Source of the DNA: Desulfuromonadales bacterium
GTDB taxonomy: Bacteria; Desulfobacterota; Desulfuromonadia; Desulfuromonadales; BM103
NCBI GenBank assembly: GCA_027065695.1
Contig: JAMONP010000038.1
Location: 1-39,140, forward strand
Length of the DNA stretch: 39,140 bases
Reading direction: 5' to 3'
Position numbers and translations under genes: made by a program. Numbering within the stretch: the stretch's first letter is position 1; every line of letters begins with the position of its first letter. The notes beneath the pieces were generated by a model that worked only from the letters and a program-made list of their open reading frames with translations, did not search any database and was not told where the DNA came from. This document shows positions 7,980 to 17,722 of this stretch, one piece after another.

Positions 7980-10310
7980 ATGAACAAACTGGTCGCGCTA
8001 CTTGAAAGCTTGATTTTCGGCTATCGAATTTTTTTTCTTGGAATTTTTCTGCTGCTGACGATCTTCATGGCCTATTCTGCGACTAATTTGCGGATTGATG
8101 CTGGTTTCACCAAACTCATACCAATGCAGCATGAGTACATGCAGGCCTTTATTGACCATGGTAAGGAATTTGGAGGGGCAAATAAGATTCTGGTCGCGTT
8201 AATGGCTGAAGAAGGAGATATCTTTACGGCAGAGTTTTTCAATACTTTGGAAAAGGTTACAGATGAGGTTTTTTTTCTGCCTGGGGTTGATCGAAGCAAG
8301 GTGACATCGATATTCACGCCTAACGTTCGCTTCACCGAGGTTACCGAAGAGGGTTTCGCCGGTGGTAATGTCGTGTATGCAGAGTTTCAGCCTGATAAAG
8401 AGGGCTTGGCTCAGGTTCGCAGAAATATTCTCAAGTCAGGGGTTGTCGGTAAGTTAGTGGCCAACAATTTCACTGGTGCCATTATAAGTGCAGAACTCAT
8501 CGAACGTGATCCAAAAACCGGTAAACGCCTAGATTACTTAGAAGTTGCAAAACGCTTAGAGGATATTCGCAGCAAACACGAAAACAAACATATTAAAATA
8601 CATGTGATCGGTTTTGCTAAATTTATCGGTGACATGACTGATGGAGCCAAGCGGGTATTGCTCTTCTTTCTGGTTGCTTTTGTGGTTACGGCCCTGATGG
8701 TCTATTTCTACATTCAATCATTTCGTCTTACTGTAATCACTCTGGTCTGTTCACTGGTAGCCGTCGTCTGGCAGTTGGGATTGTTGCCATTGCTTGGTTT
8801 TGGCATCGATCCGATGTCGATTCTAGTGCCTTTTTTAGTCTTTGCCATTGGTGTCAGCCATGGCCTGCAGATGGTTGGGTCAACCCGCTCTGAAGTCTTT
8901 ATCGGGGCTCAAAGTTTAGATGCGGCCCGTTCTAGTTTTCGCAAGTTATTGATCCCTGGTACTATTGCCCTAACTAGCGATGTCATAGGATTTATTGCAA
9001 TTTTATTGATCAAAATTCAAATGATTCAGGAGATGGCGATCACTGCCAGTCTGGGTGTCGGCATGATTATTCTAACCAATCTGATCCTTTTACCGTTGCT
9101 CATGTCCTACATCGATTATAGCGAAGAATATCGGCAAAAGACTAAAAAAAGGGCTGCGAGGATGTATGGCTTGTGGGCACGTGTAGCAAATGTATGTAAA
9201 CCAAAAAATGCCACTATCGTATTAGGTATAGCTCTTTTGTTGTTGATCTTTGGGGCTTGGAAAGGTGCTAACATCAAGGTTGGTGATATGGAAAAAGGTG
9301 TGCCAGAGTTACGGGCCAATTCTCGCTATAATGTTGATGCCAGCGTCATCAATGACAATTTTTCTATCAGTACTGATGTACTGACGGTTATTGCAGCGAC
9401 TAAGGCTGAAGGCTGTATTGACTATGCTGTAGTCTCCGAAATCGACCGTTTTGCATGGCATATGGGCACGGTTCCTGGTGTGCAGTCTGTCTCGAGCTTG
9501 CCAAAAAGGGCAAAGATTGCCACTTCTGGTTGGAATGAAGGCAACCTTAAATTCAGGGAATTGCCAAGGAATATACAGTCCTTGGTTCAGGCGAACCGTT
9601 TTATTTCTACTGGCACCGGATTGGTCAATAAGGACTGTAGTCTCATGCCGGTTAAGATCTTCACCGAAGATCATAAGGCAGAGACAATCTCAAGGATTGT
9701 TCAGGAGGTCAAAGACTACATTGAGGCCCAGCCCTCAGATCTGGTCAAATATAAGCTCGCCACTGGTAATGTCGGTGTTATGGCTGCGACCAACGAAGTT
9801 GTAGCTTCAGCTCAATTTCCTATACTAATCTATGTTTTCGTCGCAATTATCCTTCTTTGTTATTTGGCTTTTCGTTCGGTGCCGGCGGTCTTGTGTATCG
9901 TCTTGCCTTTGGCTCTGGTTTCAATTCTCGGTTATGCGGTCATGTCTGTGCTCGGAATTGGTCTCAAGGTTTCGACCCTGCCGGTTGTTGCCTTAGGGGT
10001 CGGGGTTGGAGTTGACTATGGTATCTATATCTTCAGCCGTTTCCAGTCATTTCTCAAAGAAGGGAAGCCCTTGCGGGAAGCTTATCAGTTGACCCTTGAA
10101 ATTACCGGTAATGGAGTTTTTATTACCGGTATCACGTTGGCGGTCGGAGTTGCTACTTGGATTTTTTCACCACTTAAATTCCAAGCCGATATGGGAATTT
10201 TATTGACCTTCATGTTCTTGCTCAACATGCTGGGTGCCATTTTTCTGTTGCCAGCTCTTGCCCACTTTATGATCAAACCAAAACGAGTAAAAACCAAAAA
10301 ATTAAATTAA
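7980..10310 (+). CDS. RND superfamily (MMPL-type) transporter
   Basis: A 776-residue integral membrane protein with the duplicated RND plan: one membrane helix near 15-34, a large periplasmic loop, a cluster of helices about 220-380, a second single helix near 410-430, a second loop, and a final cluster about 625-770. GVGVGVDYGIYIFSRF in the second cluster and VFAIGVSHGLQM in the first are typical of the MMPL/HpnN-like predicted exporters, which use the proton gradient to move lipids or other hydrophobic molecules. Its place after DUF1302, DUF1329 and YCF48 suggests they form one trans-envelope system. The direction of transport cannot be told from sequence. Confidence 0.85.
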   Translation: MNKLVALLESLIFGYRIFFLGIFLLLTIFMAYSATNLRIDAGFTKLIPMQHEYMQAFIDHGKEFGGANKILVALMAEEGDIFTAEFFNTLEKVTDEVFFLPGVDRSKVTSIFTPNVRFTEVTEEGFAGGNVVYAEFQPDKEGLAQVRRNILKSGVVGKLVANNFTGAIISAELIERDPKTGKRLDYLEVAKRLEDIRSKHENKHIKIHVIGFAKFIGDMTDGAKRVLLFFLVAFVVTALMVYFYIQSFRLTVITLVCSLVAVVWQLGLLPLLGFGIDPMSILVPFLVFAIGVSHGLQMVGSTRSEVFIGAQSLDAARSSFRKLLIPGTIALTSDVIGFIAILLIKIQMIQEMAITASLGVGMIILTNLILLPLLMSYIDYSEEYRQKTKKRAARMYGLWARVANVCKPKNATIVLGIALLLLIFGAWKGANIKVGDMEKGVPELRANSRYNVDASVINDNFSISTDVLTVIAATKAEGCIDYAVVSEIDRFAWHMGTVPGVQSVSSLPKRAKIATSGWNEGNLKFRELPRNIQSLVQANRFISTGTGLVNKDCSLMPVKIFTEDHKAETISRIVQEVKDYIEAQPSDLVKYKLATGNVGVMAATNEVVASAQFPILIYVFVAIILLCYLAFRSVPAVLCIVLPLALVSILGYAVMSVLGIGLKVSTLPVVALGVGVGVDYGIYIFSRFQSFLKEGKPLREAYQLTLEITGNGVFITGITLAVGVATWIFSPLKFQADMGILLTFMFLLNMLGAIFLLPALAHFMIKPKRVKTKKLN

Positions 10311-10419
10311 ATAATGAAAAGAGAACGCATAGGAAACTTGCCGCTTAGACTCTTGTGGTTATTGCGGAAAACAAGCTTGAAAGAGACTAACAATAATTGA
10401 TGATAAATGGAGCCTAGAA

Positions 10420-12015
10420 ATGAGTGTTGGAATATTTAATAGAGTCTTGACTGGTCTGCTTGTGTTTGTACTGTTCAGCTCTGTATCCTTTGCTTCAAGC
10501 CTGAAACTTACAAGAGATGCTGAGAATCTGGAAGCTTATATCTCACACCCGAAACAATTGGCTGTGGCCAAGGAGAAACTAGCCAAACTAGAAGCCAAAA
10601 CCGGCAAGAAACCTAATCTTGTGATTATGTTGGTTGATGATATGGGTTGGGGTGATCTCGGGGTCTATGGTGGTGGTGTTGCGATTGGTGCTCCTACACC
10701 TGTTATGGATCGTCTGGCCAATGCGGGGTTGAGATTAACATCGGCCTACTCACAGCCAACCTGTACTCCGACTCGAGCTTCACTCCTGACGGGAAGACTA
10801 CCGATCCGACATGGGATTTATCGCCCCCCTGTTTTTGGTGAAAAGGGTGGTCTTGCAGATGAAATTACGCTTGCCGAACTTCTCAGTGAAGTCGGCTATC
10901 GAACTGCGGTCTTTGGAAAATGGCACCTTGGTAAGGATCCTGGCCAGCAACCGCAGAACCAAGGCTTTGATGAATCTATAGTTATGTATGATGGCAGTCC
11001 TAAAATTTTCTTGTCGACTGATTACAAAGATAAACTGCGAGAAATCTACTACGATCCAGAACTGAAAGCTTATATACAAAATATCATCAAGAAGAACCCT
11101 GGGTTGATGAAGGCCAATAAGGGAGAAAAAGCTGAGCTGGCTCTCGCAATTAATTGGGATAACGCAGCTTCTCTTGATCAAAGGTTTGCTGACTATTCGG
11201 TTGATTTTATCAGTAGAATGACCACGCAAGATGATCCATTCTTCCTTTTTCACAGTTTTACTAAAGTTCATGAACCGAGTCTTCCAACAAAAGAATTTGC
11301 TGGCAAGTCCCCGGCAAAGCAGGTTTTTCAGGATTCTTTGATGGAAGTGGATGCCATCGTTGCTAGAATCATTAGTGCTCTTAAGGAGAACAATCTGGAA
11401 GAGAATACGCTGGTTCTCCTGCTTTCCGATAATGGACCTGATGAAGACAAGTTTCCTGATATGGGACACACCCCTTTCCGCGGGGCCAAGGGTGGTACTT
11501 GGGATGGTGGCGTACGCGTACCAGCAATCTTCTGGTGGCCTGGGATGATAGATCCTATGCGTTCCTCTGACGGTTTGTTCGATTTTACTGATATTTTCAA
11601 CACTCTACTCACTGTGGCTGGAGCTCAGGGTAAGATTCCGGTTGATCGTTATATTGATGGGGTTGATCAAACTTCTTTCCTGTTGACTGAGAACGGTGAA
11701 TCAAACCGCAATGCAGTATTTATGTACACGCTTAATCATTTGACTGCAGTCAGGTGGAGGGAGTGGAAAAAGCACTTGATGATTGCTGTGATTGGAGATG
11801 GCACCTACGCCGGTGGCATTGGCATGAAAAATGAGGCAAGGATTGTTAGAACGCCAGGCCAAAATATTATGAACCTGTATATTGATAATAAAGAACGAGT
11901 TTCTGTGGGTGCAGAGAAGTCTTGGACGATGCCGTTTTTTGGCAGAATAATCAAAAATCACAGGCAGTCTCTGGTTAAGTATCCGCCTAAAAAGAAAGTT
12001 CTCACTATGCCGTAA
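10420..12015 (+). CDS. Exported sulfatase A (Cys-type)
   Basis: A 531-residue type I sulfatase that hydrolyses sulfate esters in the periplasm. It has a signal peptide (about residues 10-25, ending SFAS), the metal-binding pair in LVDDMGWGD (D73, D74), and the active-site signature CTPTR starting at C115, whose Cys must be oxidised to formylglycine. GKWHLG and a later LLSDNG complete the fold. It is a close paralogue of the sulfatase at 16083-17675 and more distant from the one at 17723-19321. No maturation enzyme (FGE or anSME) lies in the window. The gene is 109 nt after the RND gene. The substrate is unknown; nothing in the sequence separates aryl from alkyl sulfates. Confidence 0.92.
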   Translation: MSVGIFNRVLTGLLVFVLFSSVSFASSLKLTRDAENLEAYISHPKQLAVAKEKLAKLEAKTGKKPNLVIMLVDDMGWGDLGVYGGGVAIGAPTPVMDRLANAGLRLTSAYSQPTCTPTRASLLTGRLPIRHGIYRPPVFGEKGGLADEITLAELLSEVGYRTAVFGKWHLGKDPGQQPQNQGFDESIVMYDGSPKIFLSTDYKDKLREIYYDPELKAYIQNIIKKNPGLMKANKGEKAELALAINWDNAASLDQRFADYSVDFISRMTTQDDPFFLFHSFTKVHEPSLPTKEFAGKSPAKQVFQDSLMEVDAIVARIISALKENNLEENTLVLLLSDNGPDEDKFPDMGHTPFRGAKGGTWDGGVRVPAIFWWPGMIDPMRSSDGLFDFTDIFNTLLTVAGAQGKIPVDRYIDGVDQTSFLLTENGESNRNAVFMYTLNHLTAVRWREWKKHLMIAVIGDGTYAGGIGMKNEARIVRTPGQNIMNLYIDNKERVSVGAEKSWTMPFFGRIIKNHRQSLVKYPPKKKVLTMP

Positions 12016-12024
12016 GGTTAACGG

Positions 12025-12052
12025 ATGAAGAATGAATCTTCACATTCTTCAT
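12025..12052 (+). terminator. Stem-loop after sulfatase A
   Basis: ATGAAGAATG (12025-12034) pairs with CATTCTTCAT (12043-12052), a 10-bp stem with an 8-nt loop, starting 10 nt after the sulfatase stop. There is no clear T run, so it may be an imperfect terminator or an mRNA-stabilising structure. Confidence 0.4.
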
Positions 12053-12069
12053 TCTGATCAACATGCTCG

Positions 12070-12276
12070 ATGCCATATTCATGTCGCCGGCCTTGGTGCG
12101 TATACGTCAGTGAAGGTGATACGGTTGTGGTCCTTAGTGCCGGACCTGTTGGGTTGGTAACACTACAGGCCGCGGTTACTGAGTGGGAATCGAACCCTCT
12201 GCCACTAATAACAAGAACCAATGATCTTGACGATCTTATGGAAAAGGATTTGCGGGCTTCTCAGTGTCAAGGTTAA
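12070..12276 (+). pseudogene. Alcohol dehydrogenase (MDR) fragment
   Basis: Inside a short open frame, EGDTVVVLSAGPVGLVTLQAA (about 12112-12177) matches the start of the NAD-binding domain of zinc-type medium-chain alcohol dehydrogenases (GDTVVVxGAGPVGL). The usual first Gly is Ser, and nothing before or after resembles the rest of that family, which is about 350 residues. A relic embedded between sulfatase A and the VOC gene, implying that an alcohol dehydrogenase once sat in this cluster. The rest of the 312-nt gap contains only the stem-loop and the VOC ribosome site. Confidence 0.55.
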
Positions 12277-12327
12277 GAATATCAAAATAATTGTTAAGCC
12301 ATAAGTTTTATCGGAGGCTCTAAGAAG

Positions 12328-13692
12328 GTGAATAACGAACAGCACATCTGCCAGGTTGCCTTTTGTGCATTTGACGCCCCGGCACTGAGGGAATGGTATC
12401 GTGAGGTTTTTGGATTTCTGCCGTCCGGGAAAATTGTGTTTTTCCCGCCAGGTTCCACACGGGTTCAGGGAATTCCTAAATCCACATCGAAATGCAGCTG
12501 GTTGATTGATTCTCAAGACTATTTCCAGCTTGAATTTTTTCAGTTCTATATTCCCCGGTCGAAGCCGCGTCCCTATAACTGGAAGCCTTCTGATATTGGC
12601 TACAATATTTTAGGCCTCCATGTCAGTGAATTTGACGTCATCATGGAGCGCCTGCAACTCCTGGGTCATAACTGCATGACCAATCCACAGGGAAAAGTTG
12701 GTGAGCGTAGGGTCTGTATCAAGGATCCTGAGCATAACATTGTCGAGATTTTCGAATCTGATCCATATCACTACGGCCAAGGAGGATTGGTTCGTCCCGA
12801 AGTCCCGGTGACGGTCAGGTCTATGGTCGTTTCGGTGCCTGATATGGAGCAGGCTCGCCATTATTTTAGTGATGTGCTCGGTCTTGTACCGGTAGAAGGT
12901 GAAACTCTGCATGACAACAGCCATGAGGTTCTATGGGGTCTTGATGGTGCTAAAAGTGAGCGCTTGTTGTTGCGGAGTAAAAATTTTCTGGTCGAACTGG
13001 TTTGCTATGAGAATCCCGCGCCGTGCCCCTGGCCAGTTGGTTATCAGATCAGTGATCAGGGGTTTATGAATATTGCTCTTGGTTATAGTGAAACCGCAGT
13101 TTTTGATGCCGCCTTCAAAAAGGCGGTTGATGGTGGGGCCAGGCCCAATGGCAAACCTCTGGATGCAGGTGTGTTTAAAGTGATGTATGTCAATGACAGA
13201 GCTGGTTTCAGCGTCGAAATGCTCAACGCTCGAAAATCACTCTGGTCGGTTTCAGGTTTTAACCCTGGTGCGTCCTACGTTCAAAATGAGGTGTGGATCA
13301 ATGCACCACCTGAGAAAGTTTGGCCTGTCATTACTGATCATGCGGCGATGGGCGACTGGACGCTGTTTAAGGGCAAACTTCTTCGGGCAGGGCATGAGGA
13401 TCGTAACGGTAAAGGTGCGATTCGAGAGCTTAGTGTTATGGGGATGAAAATTGTTGAAGAGGTGACTCAGTGGCAACTTGGTAAAAGCTATACCTACCGT
13501 TTAACAGGTGGTGCACCGGTTAAAGATCATCGTGGCGACATTATTCTCATCAAGGAGAAGGGTGGTACCAGGGTGCGTTGGAGTATTCAATTCAGATCGA
13601 TGATTCCCGGTGCCGGGTGCGTGATAGCTACGTCACTTAAAATGACTTTCAAGAAAGCTCTTTTCCAATTGAAAAAGAAACTTGAAAAATAA
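12328..13692 (+). CDS. VOC-VOC-SRPBCC three-domain protein
   Basis: A 454-residue cytoplasmic protein. Residues about 5-145 and 160-305 are two VOC (glyoxalase/bleomycin resistance/extradiol dioxygenase-like) domains, ending in HNIVEIFE and FSVEMLN. Residues about 315-454 look like an SRPBCC (polyketide cyclase/START-like) ligand-binding domain, starting EVWINAPPEKVWPVITD. VOC enzymes usually bind a metal with His/His/Glu; the first His position is not evident in either domain, so it may bind rather than transform a ligand. The start is GTG at 12328, with GGAGG 10 nt upstream. The following sulfatase begins 13 nt after this stop, so they are translationally linked. This domain combination is not one I can name. 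Confidence 0.75.
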   Translation: MNNEQHICQVAFCAFDAPALREWYREVFGFLPSGKIVFFPPGSTRVQGIPKSTSKCSWLIDSQDYFQLEFFQFYIPRSKPRPYNWKPSDIGYNILGLHVSEFDVIMERLQLLGHNCMTNPQGKVGERRVCIKDPEHNIVEIFESDPYHYGQGGLVRPEVPVTVRSMVVSVPDMEQARHYFSDVLGLVPVEGETLHDNSHEVLWGLDGAKSERLLLRSKNFLVELVCYENPAPCPWPVGYQISDQGFMNIALGYSETAVFDAAFKKAVDGGARPNGKPLDAGVFKVMYVNDRAGFSVEMLNARKSLWSVSGFNPGASYVQNEVWINAPPEKVWPVITDHAAMGDWTLFKGKLLRAGHEDRNGKGAIRELSVMGMKIVEEVTQWQLGKSYTYRLTGGAPVKDHRGDIILIKEKGGTRVRWSIQFRSMIPGAGCVIATSLKMTFKKALFQLKKKLEK

Positions 13693-13705
13693 AGGAGTAA
13701 CGATC

Positions 13706-16042
13706 ATGAAATTATTAAAAGCTACGGTATTTGTTGGGGGTATGGGTTTGCTCCTACTCGGTTCGACGGTTGCCTTTGCTGCAGTCGATAAACTTCCCGA
13801 CAGCTACGCCGGCTTTCAGGGGAAGGTGGGCATTACTCAGGCAGAATCTACACCCTGGTGGTCGGAAAAAAAGAGAGCACCAGAAAATGCTCCTAACGTT
13901 ATTGTCGTTCTCGTTGATGATATGGGATTCTCCGACGTGGGCAGTTATGGGTCTGAGATCAAGACCCCGAATATCGATCGTCTGGCGGAGAGTGGCGTAC
14001 GTTTCAACAACTATACGACTCACCCACTCTGTTCTCCAACTCGAGCCGCTCTTTTGACTGGTCGAAATGCACATGCCGTCGGGGTGGGTTGGCTCGCCAA
14101 TAATGACCCCGGTTATCCGGGATATGGTGGTGAAATTGATCTCAATACCCCGACTATCGCGGAGATATTAGGAGCTAATGGTTACACGACCATGATGGTC
14201 GGTAAATGGCATAATACTTTGGATTTTAATGCAGCAAAGGCAGGAGACAACAGCTCCTGGCCGCCGCAGCGTGGATTCAACTACGCCTACTATTTCATGG
14301 AAGGTGAAACCAGTTACTTTGCTCCGTCACGGCTCCAAAATGGTAATGATCTGGTTGATATCGATGAGTACCCGAAAGATTATTACGCCACCGATGACTG
14401 GACCGACAAGTCGATTCAGTGGATTTCTGAGCATGTCCAATCTCAACCGGACAAACCATTTTTTCTCTATCTGGCTCTCAACGCGCCGCATGGGCCGTTA
14501 CATGCCAAAAAAAAGGATATGGCCAAGTATGATGGAGTATATGAAAAGGGTTGGGGTCAAATTCGTGAAGAGCGCTACCAACGTCAACTGGTACTGGGGG
14601 TCATCCCTGCTGACACCAAACTGCCACCGTATAATCCTAAGGTTAAACCCTGGGATAAACTTGATGAAAATAATAAACGTTTGTATGTTGAAATACAGAA
14701 AGCCTATGCTGGGATGATCGACAATGTCGATCAGAACCTCGGTCGTTTGCAGGAAACTTTAACCAAACTGGGAATTACCGATAATACGATTATCATTTTC
14801 ACCTCAGATAATGGTGGCGCTTCTGGTGGCGGCCCGACCGGGTCGGTTTTCTCACGTAAATTTGCTTTGCTTCCACCCGACCCGGTTTGGAATCAGCGGG
14901 CTCTTGAGCAGGGCTGGATCGGCGGACCCAGAACTGCTCCAATTTCTCCTTGGGGTTGGGCACAGGCATCGAATACTCCCTTTATCTATTATAAAGGATA
15001 TCCAACTAATGGTGGCGTTCGTGTCCCCCTGATTGTCTCTTGGCCTGACCGTTTTAACTCAGAAGGGATGGTTCGTTCCCAGTTCAGCCATGTGACTGAT
15101 ATTGCCCCGACTATCCTTGATGCCATCGGTATTGATTATCCGAATACATTTAATGGTGTAAAGACAGTTGGACCGGATGGTAAAAGTCTTTTGTCGGTTC
15201 TTGATGATGAGGGTGCTGATGCTGTGCGCACTTCACAATATTACGAAATCTATGGAAATCGTGCCTACGTGAAGGATGGCTGGAAAGTTGTTTCACTACA
15301 AAAGAAGAGGGCCCCATTCAAGCTCGATAACTGGATGCTCTTCAATTTAAATGAAGACTACTCGGAAAGTAACAATCTGGCCGCTCAATATCCTGAAAAG
15401 GTCAAAGTCTTGGCCGCTGAATTTGATAAGGTTGCCTGGGAGAATAAGGTCTATCCTCTGGATAATCGTCTTTACGCCCGATTCAGTCAATATCCCGAAT
15501 ATGCCCGTTTAGATCCTGAGCCTCATACCTTCTATCAAGGTACCCAGACAACGCATCGGACTGCAATTTCACCGCTGATTTCGGATCGCTCCTTTAAGCT
15601 GGAAGCCAATTTCAATTACGAGGAAGGAGAGCAGGGGGTCATTTATGCTTTAGGCGATACCCAGCTTGGTTTTGTTCTTTATGTAGAAAATGGGTTGTTG
15701 CACTTTGCCTACAATGTGTCAGGTCAGATAACTGAGCTTACCGGTGTTGCAATCAAGACAGGAGCTCAAGTTGCACTACTTGATTATACCGCAGCGGGAA
15801 AACGACAGGGCTTTGGTAGACTGCTTCTAAATGGTGAAGAAATTGTCGCAAAGACCTCGTTGTCTCCAACCCTTGCCCTGGGCCCCTATGAAGGCCTGGA
15901 TGTTGGTATCGATCGACGTTCTCCGGTTTTTTGGGAGCTTTCTGAAAAGTACGGTACTTTTCCATATGCCGGTCAGATCACTTCAGTAACTGTGATTCCG
16001 GGTGCGAAAGCACCGAAGAGCATGTTTAATTTAGCCAATTAG
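13706..16042 (+). CDS. Exported arylsulfatase B, long type
   Basis: A 778-residue sulfatase of the long class (mycobacterial AtsD-like, about 780 residues). After a signal peptide (hydrophobic residues about 7-24, AFA) it has VDDMGFSDVG (D71, D72), the signature CSPTR at C109 requiring formylglycine maturation, and TSDNGGASGG further on. It also carries the long-class stretch RYQRQLVLGVIPADT and a C-terminal domain from about residue 600 that is beta-rich. A TTG at 13682 would extend it by eight residues, but AAAGGAG at 13691-13697 places the start at ATG 13706. It follows the VOC-SRPBCC gene by 13 nt and is followed at 40 nt by the next sulfatase. Substrate unknown; different from the other three in size and sequence. 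Confidence 0.92.
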   Translation: MKLLKATVFVGGMGLLLLGSTVAFAAVDKLPDSYAGFQGKVGITQAESTPWWSEKKRAPENAPNVIVVLVDDMGFSDVGSYGSEIKTPNIDRLAESGVRFNNYTTHPLCSPTRAALLTGRNAHAVGVGWLANNDPGYPGYGGEIDLNTPTIAEILGANGYTTMMVGKWHNTLDFNAAKAGDNSSWPPQRGFNYAYYFMEGETSYFAPSRLQNGNDLVDIDEYPKDYYATDDWTDKSIQWISEHVQSQPDKPFFLYLALNAPHGPLHAKKKDMAKYDGVYEKGWGQIREERYQRQLVLGVIPADTKLPPYNPKVKPWDKLDENNKRLYVEIQKAYAGMIDNVDQNLGRLQETLTKLGITDNTIIIFTSDNGGASGGGPTGSVFSRKFALLPPDPVWNQRALEQGWIGGPRTAPISPWGWAQASNTPFIYYKGYPTNGGVRVPLIVSWPDRFNSEGMVRSQFSHVTDIAPTILDAIGIDYPNTFNGVKTVGPDGKSLLSVLDDEGADAVRTSQYYEIYGNRAYVKDGWKVVSLQKKRAPFKLDNWMLFNLNEDYSESNNLAAQYPEKVKVLAAEFDKVAWENKVYPLDNRLYARFSQYPEYARLDPEPHTFYQGTQTTHRTAISPLISDRSFKLEANFNYEEGEQGVIYALGDTQLGFVLYVENGLLHFAYNVSGQITELTGVAIKTGAQVALLDYTAAGKRQGFGRLLLNGEEIVAKTSLSPTLALGPYEGLDVGIDRRSPVFWELSEKYGTFPYAGQITSVTVIPGAKAPKSMFNLAN

Positions 16043-16082
16043 TTTTCTCTCTTTAGTTTTTTTTAAAGGAGATTTTCTCGCA

Positions 16083-17675
16083 ATGAAAAAGAGTATTGGA
16101 AGATTGTTTGTCAGTTTATTGATTTCGATTCTGCTTAGCTCTGTGGTTTTTGCTTCAAGCCTGCAACTTAAGAAAGATGCCAAGAATCTAGAAGCTTATA
16201 TCTCACACCCCGAACAGTTGGCGGCAGCCCAGGCCAAATTGGCTGTACTCGAAACCAAAACCGGCAAGAAACCGAATATTGTTATTATACTGGTTGATGA
16301 TATGGGTTGGGGTGACCCAGGGGTCTACGGTGGTGGAGCTGCCATCGGTGCGCCAACCCCGGTTATGGATCGTCTCGCCTATAGTGGACTGAAATTAACC
16401 TCAGCTTACTCCCAGCCCACCTGTACACCGACCCGGGCCTCGCTTTTGACGGGGAGATTGCCGATTCGACATGGTCTTTATCGACCACCGATCTGGGGAG
16501 AAAAAGGTGGCATTACCGACGAAGTGATCCTTGCCAGCTTGCTCGCTGAAGTCGGCTATAAGACAGCTGTCTTCGGGAAATGGCACTTAGGTACGGATAA
16601 GAATCAGCAGCCGCAAAATAAGGGTTTTGATGAATCCATCATTATGGACGAAGGAAGCCCGAAATTTTATGTGGCTACCAATTACAAGGAGAAACTGCCG
16701 GAGATCTACTTTGACCCTGAGCTGAAAGCTTTTTTCAACAGAGTTAAAAAGAAGAGACCGGGGTTAATGAAAGCCAATAAAGGAGAAAAAGCTGAACTGG
16801 TTTTAGAAATAAATTGGGATACGATTCCCACTCTGGACCAGAAATTTGCAGACTACTCTATCGATTTTATAAATCGTATGGCGAAACAGGATGATCCGTT
16901 TTTTCTCTTCCATTCTTTCACTAAAGTTCATGAGCCCAGTGCCCCTTCAAAAGAATTCGAAGGTAAATCACCGGCGAAACAGCCTTTTCAGGATTCTTTG
17001 ATGGAGGTGGACGCCATCATAGACAGAATTATCGGTGCTCTTAAGGAAAACAATCTGGAAGAGAATACAATGGTTCTCCTGATTTCCGATAATGGACCAG
17101 ATGAAGATCAGTTCCCCGATATGGGGCACACTCCTTTTCGCGGGGCAAAAGGTTCCACCTGGGACGGTGGCGTGCGAGTCCCGGCTATTTTCTGGTGGCC
17201 AGGGATGATTGCGCCGATGCGGACGTCAGATGGCTTGTTTGATTTTACCGATATTTTCAACACCGTACTTTCAATCGCAGGGGCCAAAGATATGCTTCCG
17301 TCGGATCGTTATATCGACGGCGTTGACCAGACCTCTTTCCTGTTGACTGATAACGGTGAATCAAACCGCAGTGCTGTCTTTATGTACACACTTAAGGATT
17401 TGACCGCAGTCAGGTGGAGGGAGTGGAAAAAGCACCAGATGGTTGCTGTGATCGGCGATGGTAACTATGCGGCCGGTATCGGTACGAAGAACGACGCCAA
17501 GATGGTTAGAACCCCGGGTTTAAACATTATGAACCTGTACATCGATAATAAAGAACGTATTTCTATGGGCCAGGAAAAGTCCTGGACAATTGCATTTTTT
17601 GGAAAACTGATCAAAGACCATAGGGCGTCACTGGTTGCGTATCCACCGAAAAAAGCAATCGTAACTATGCCGTAA
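16083..17675 (+). CDS. Exported sulfatase C, paralogue of sulfatase A
   Basis: A 530-residue Cys-type sulfatase nearly colinear with sulfatase A (10420-12015). Both share the signal-peptide end VFASS/SFASS, an N-terminal helix around EAYISHP, the signature CTPTR (here C114), long identical stretches such as MGHTPFRGAKG, and the same C-terminal layout ending VTMP/LTMP. DNA identity is also visibly high, for example around ATTTCCGATAATGGACC, so the pair arose by duplication, with the long sulfatase, the VOC gene and the alcohol dehydrogenase relic between the copies. AAAGGAG precedes the ATG. The C-terminal third and the loop around residue 185-220 differ most and may set specificity. Confidence 0.92.
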   Translation: MKKSIGRLFVSLLISILLSSVVFASSLQLKKDAKNLEAYISHPEQLAAAQAKLAVLETKTGKKPNIVIILVDDMGWGDPGVYGGGAAIGAPTPVMDRLAYSGLKLTSAYSQPTCTPTRASLLTGRLPIRHGLYRPPIWGEKGGITDEVILASLLAEVGYKTAVFGKWHLGTDKNQQPQNKGFDESIIMDEGSPKFYVATNYKEKLPEIYFDPELKAFFNRVKKKRPGLMKANKGEKAELVLEINWDTIPTLDQKFADYSIDFINRMAKQDDPFFLFHSFTKVHEPSAPSKEFEGKSPAKQPFQDSLMEVDAIIDRIIGALKENNLEENTMVLLISDNGPDEDQFPDMGHTPFRGAKGSTWDGGVRVPAIFWWPGMIAPMRTSDGLFDFTDIFNTVLSIAGAKDMLPSDRYIDGVDQTSFLLTDNGESNRSAVFMYTLKDLTAVRWREWKKHQMVAVIGDGNYAAGIGTKNDAKMVRTPGLNIMNLYIDNKERISMGQEKSWTIAFFGKLIKDHRASLVAYPPKKAIVTMP

Positions 17676-17722
17676 CAGGACATTTTGGCTATTTTTAATT
17701 TTTTTGTAAGGAGAATGGAATA

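Noticed and set aside
10798-11469. 223-codon open frame on the minus strand
   Set aside because: Antisense to the sulfatase A coding region; low-complexity translation without recognisable motifs or ribosome site.
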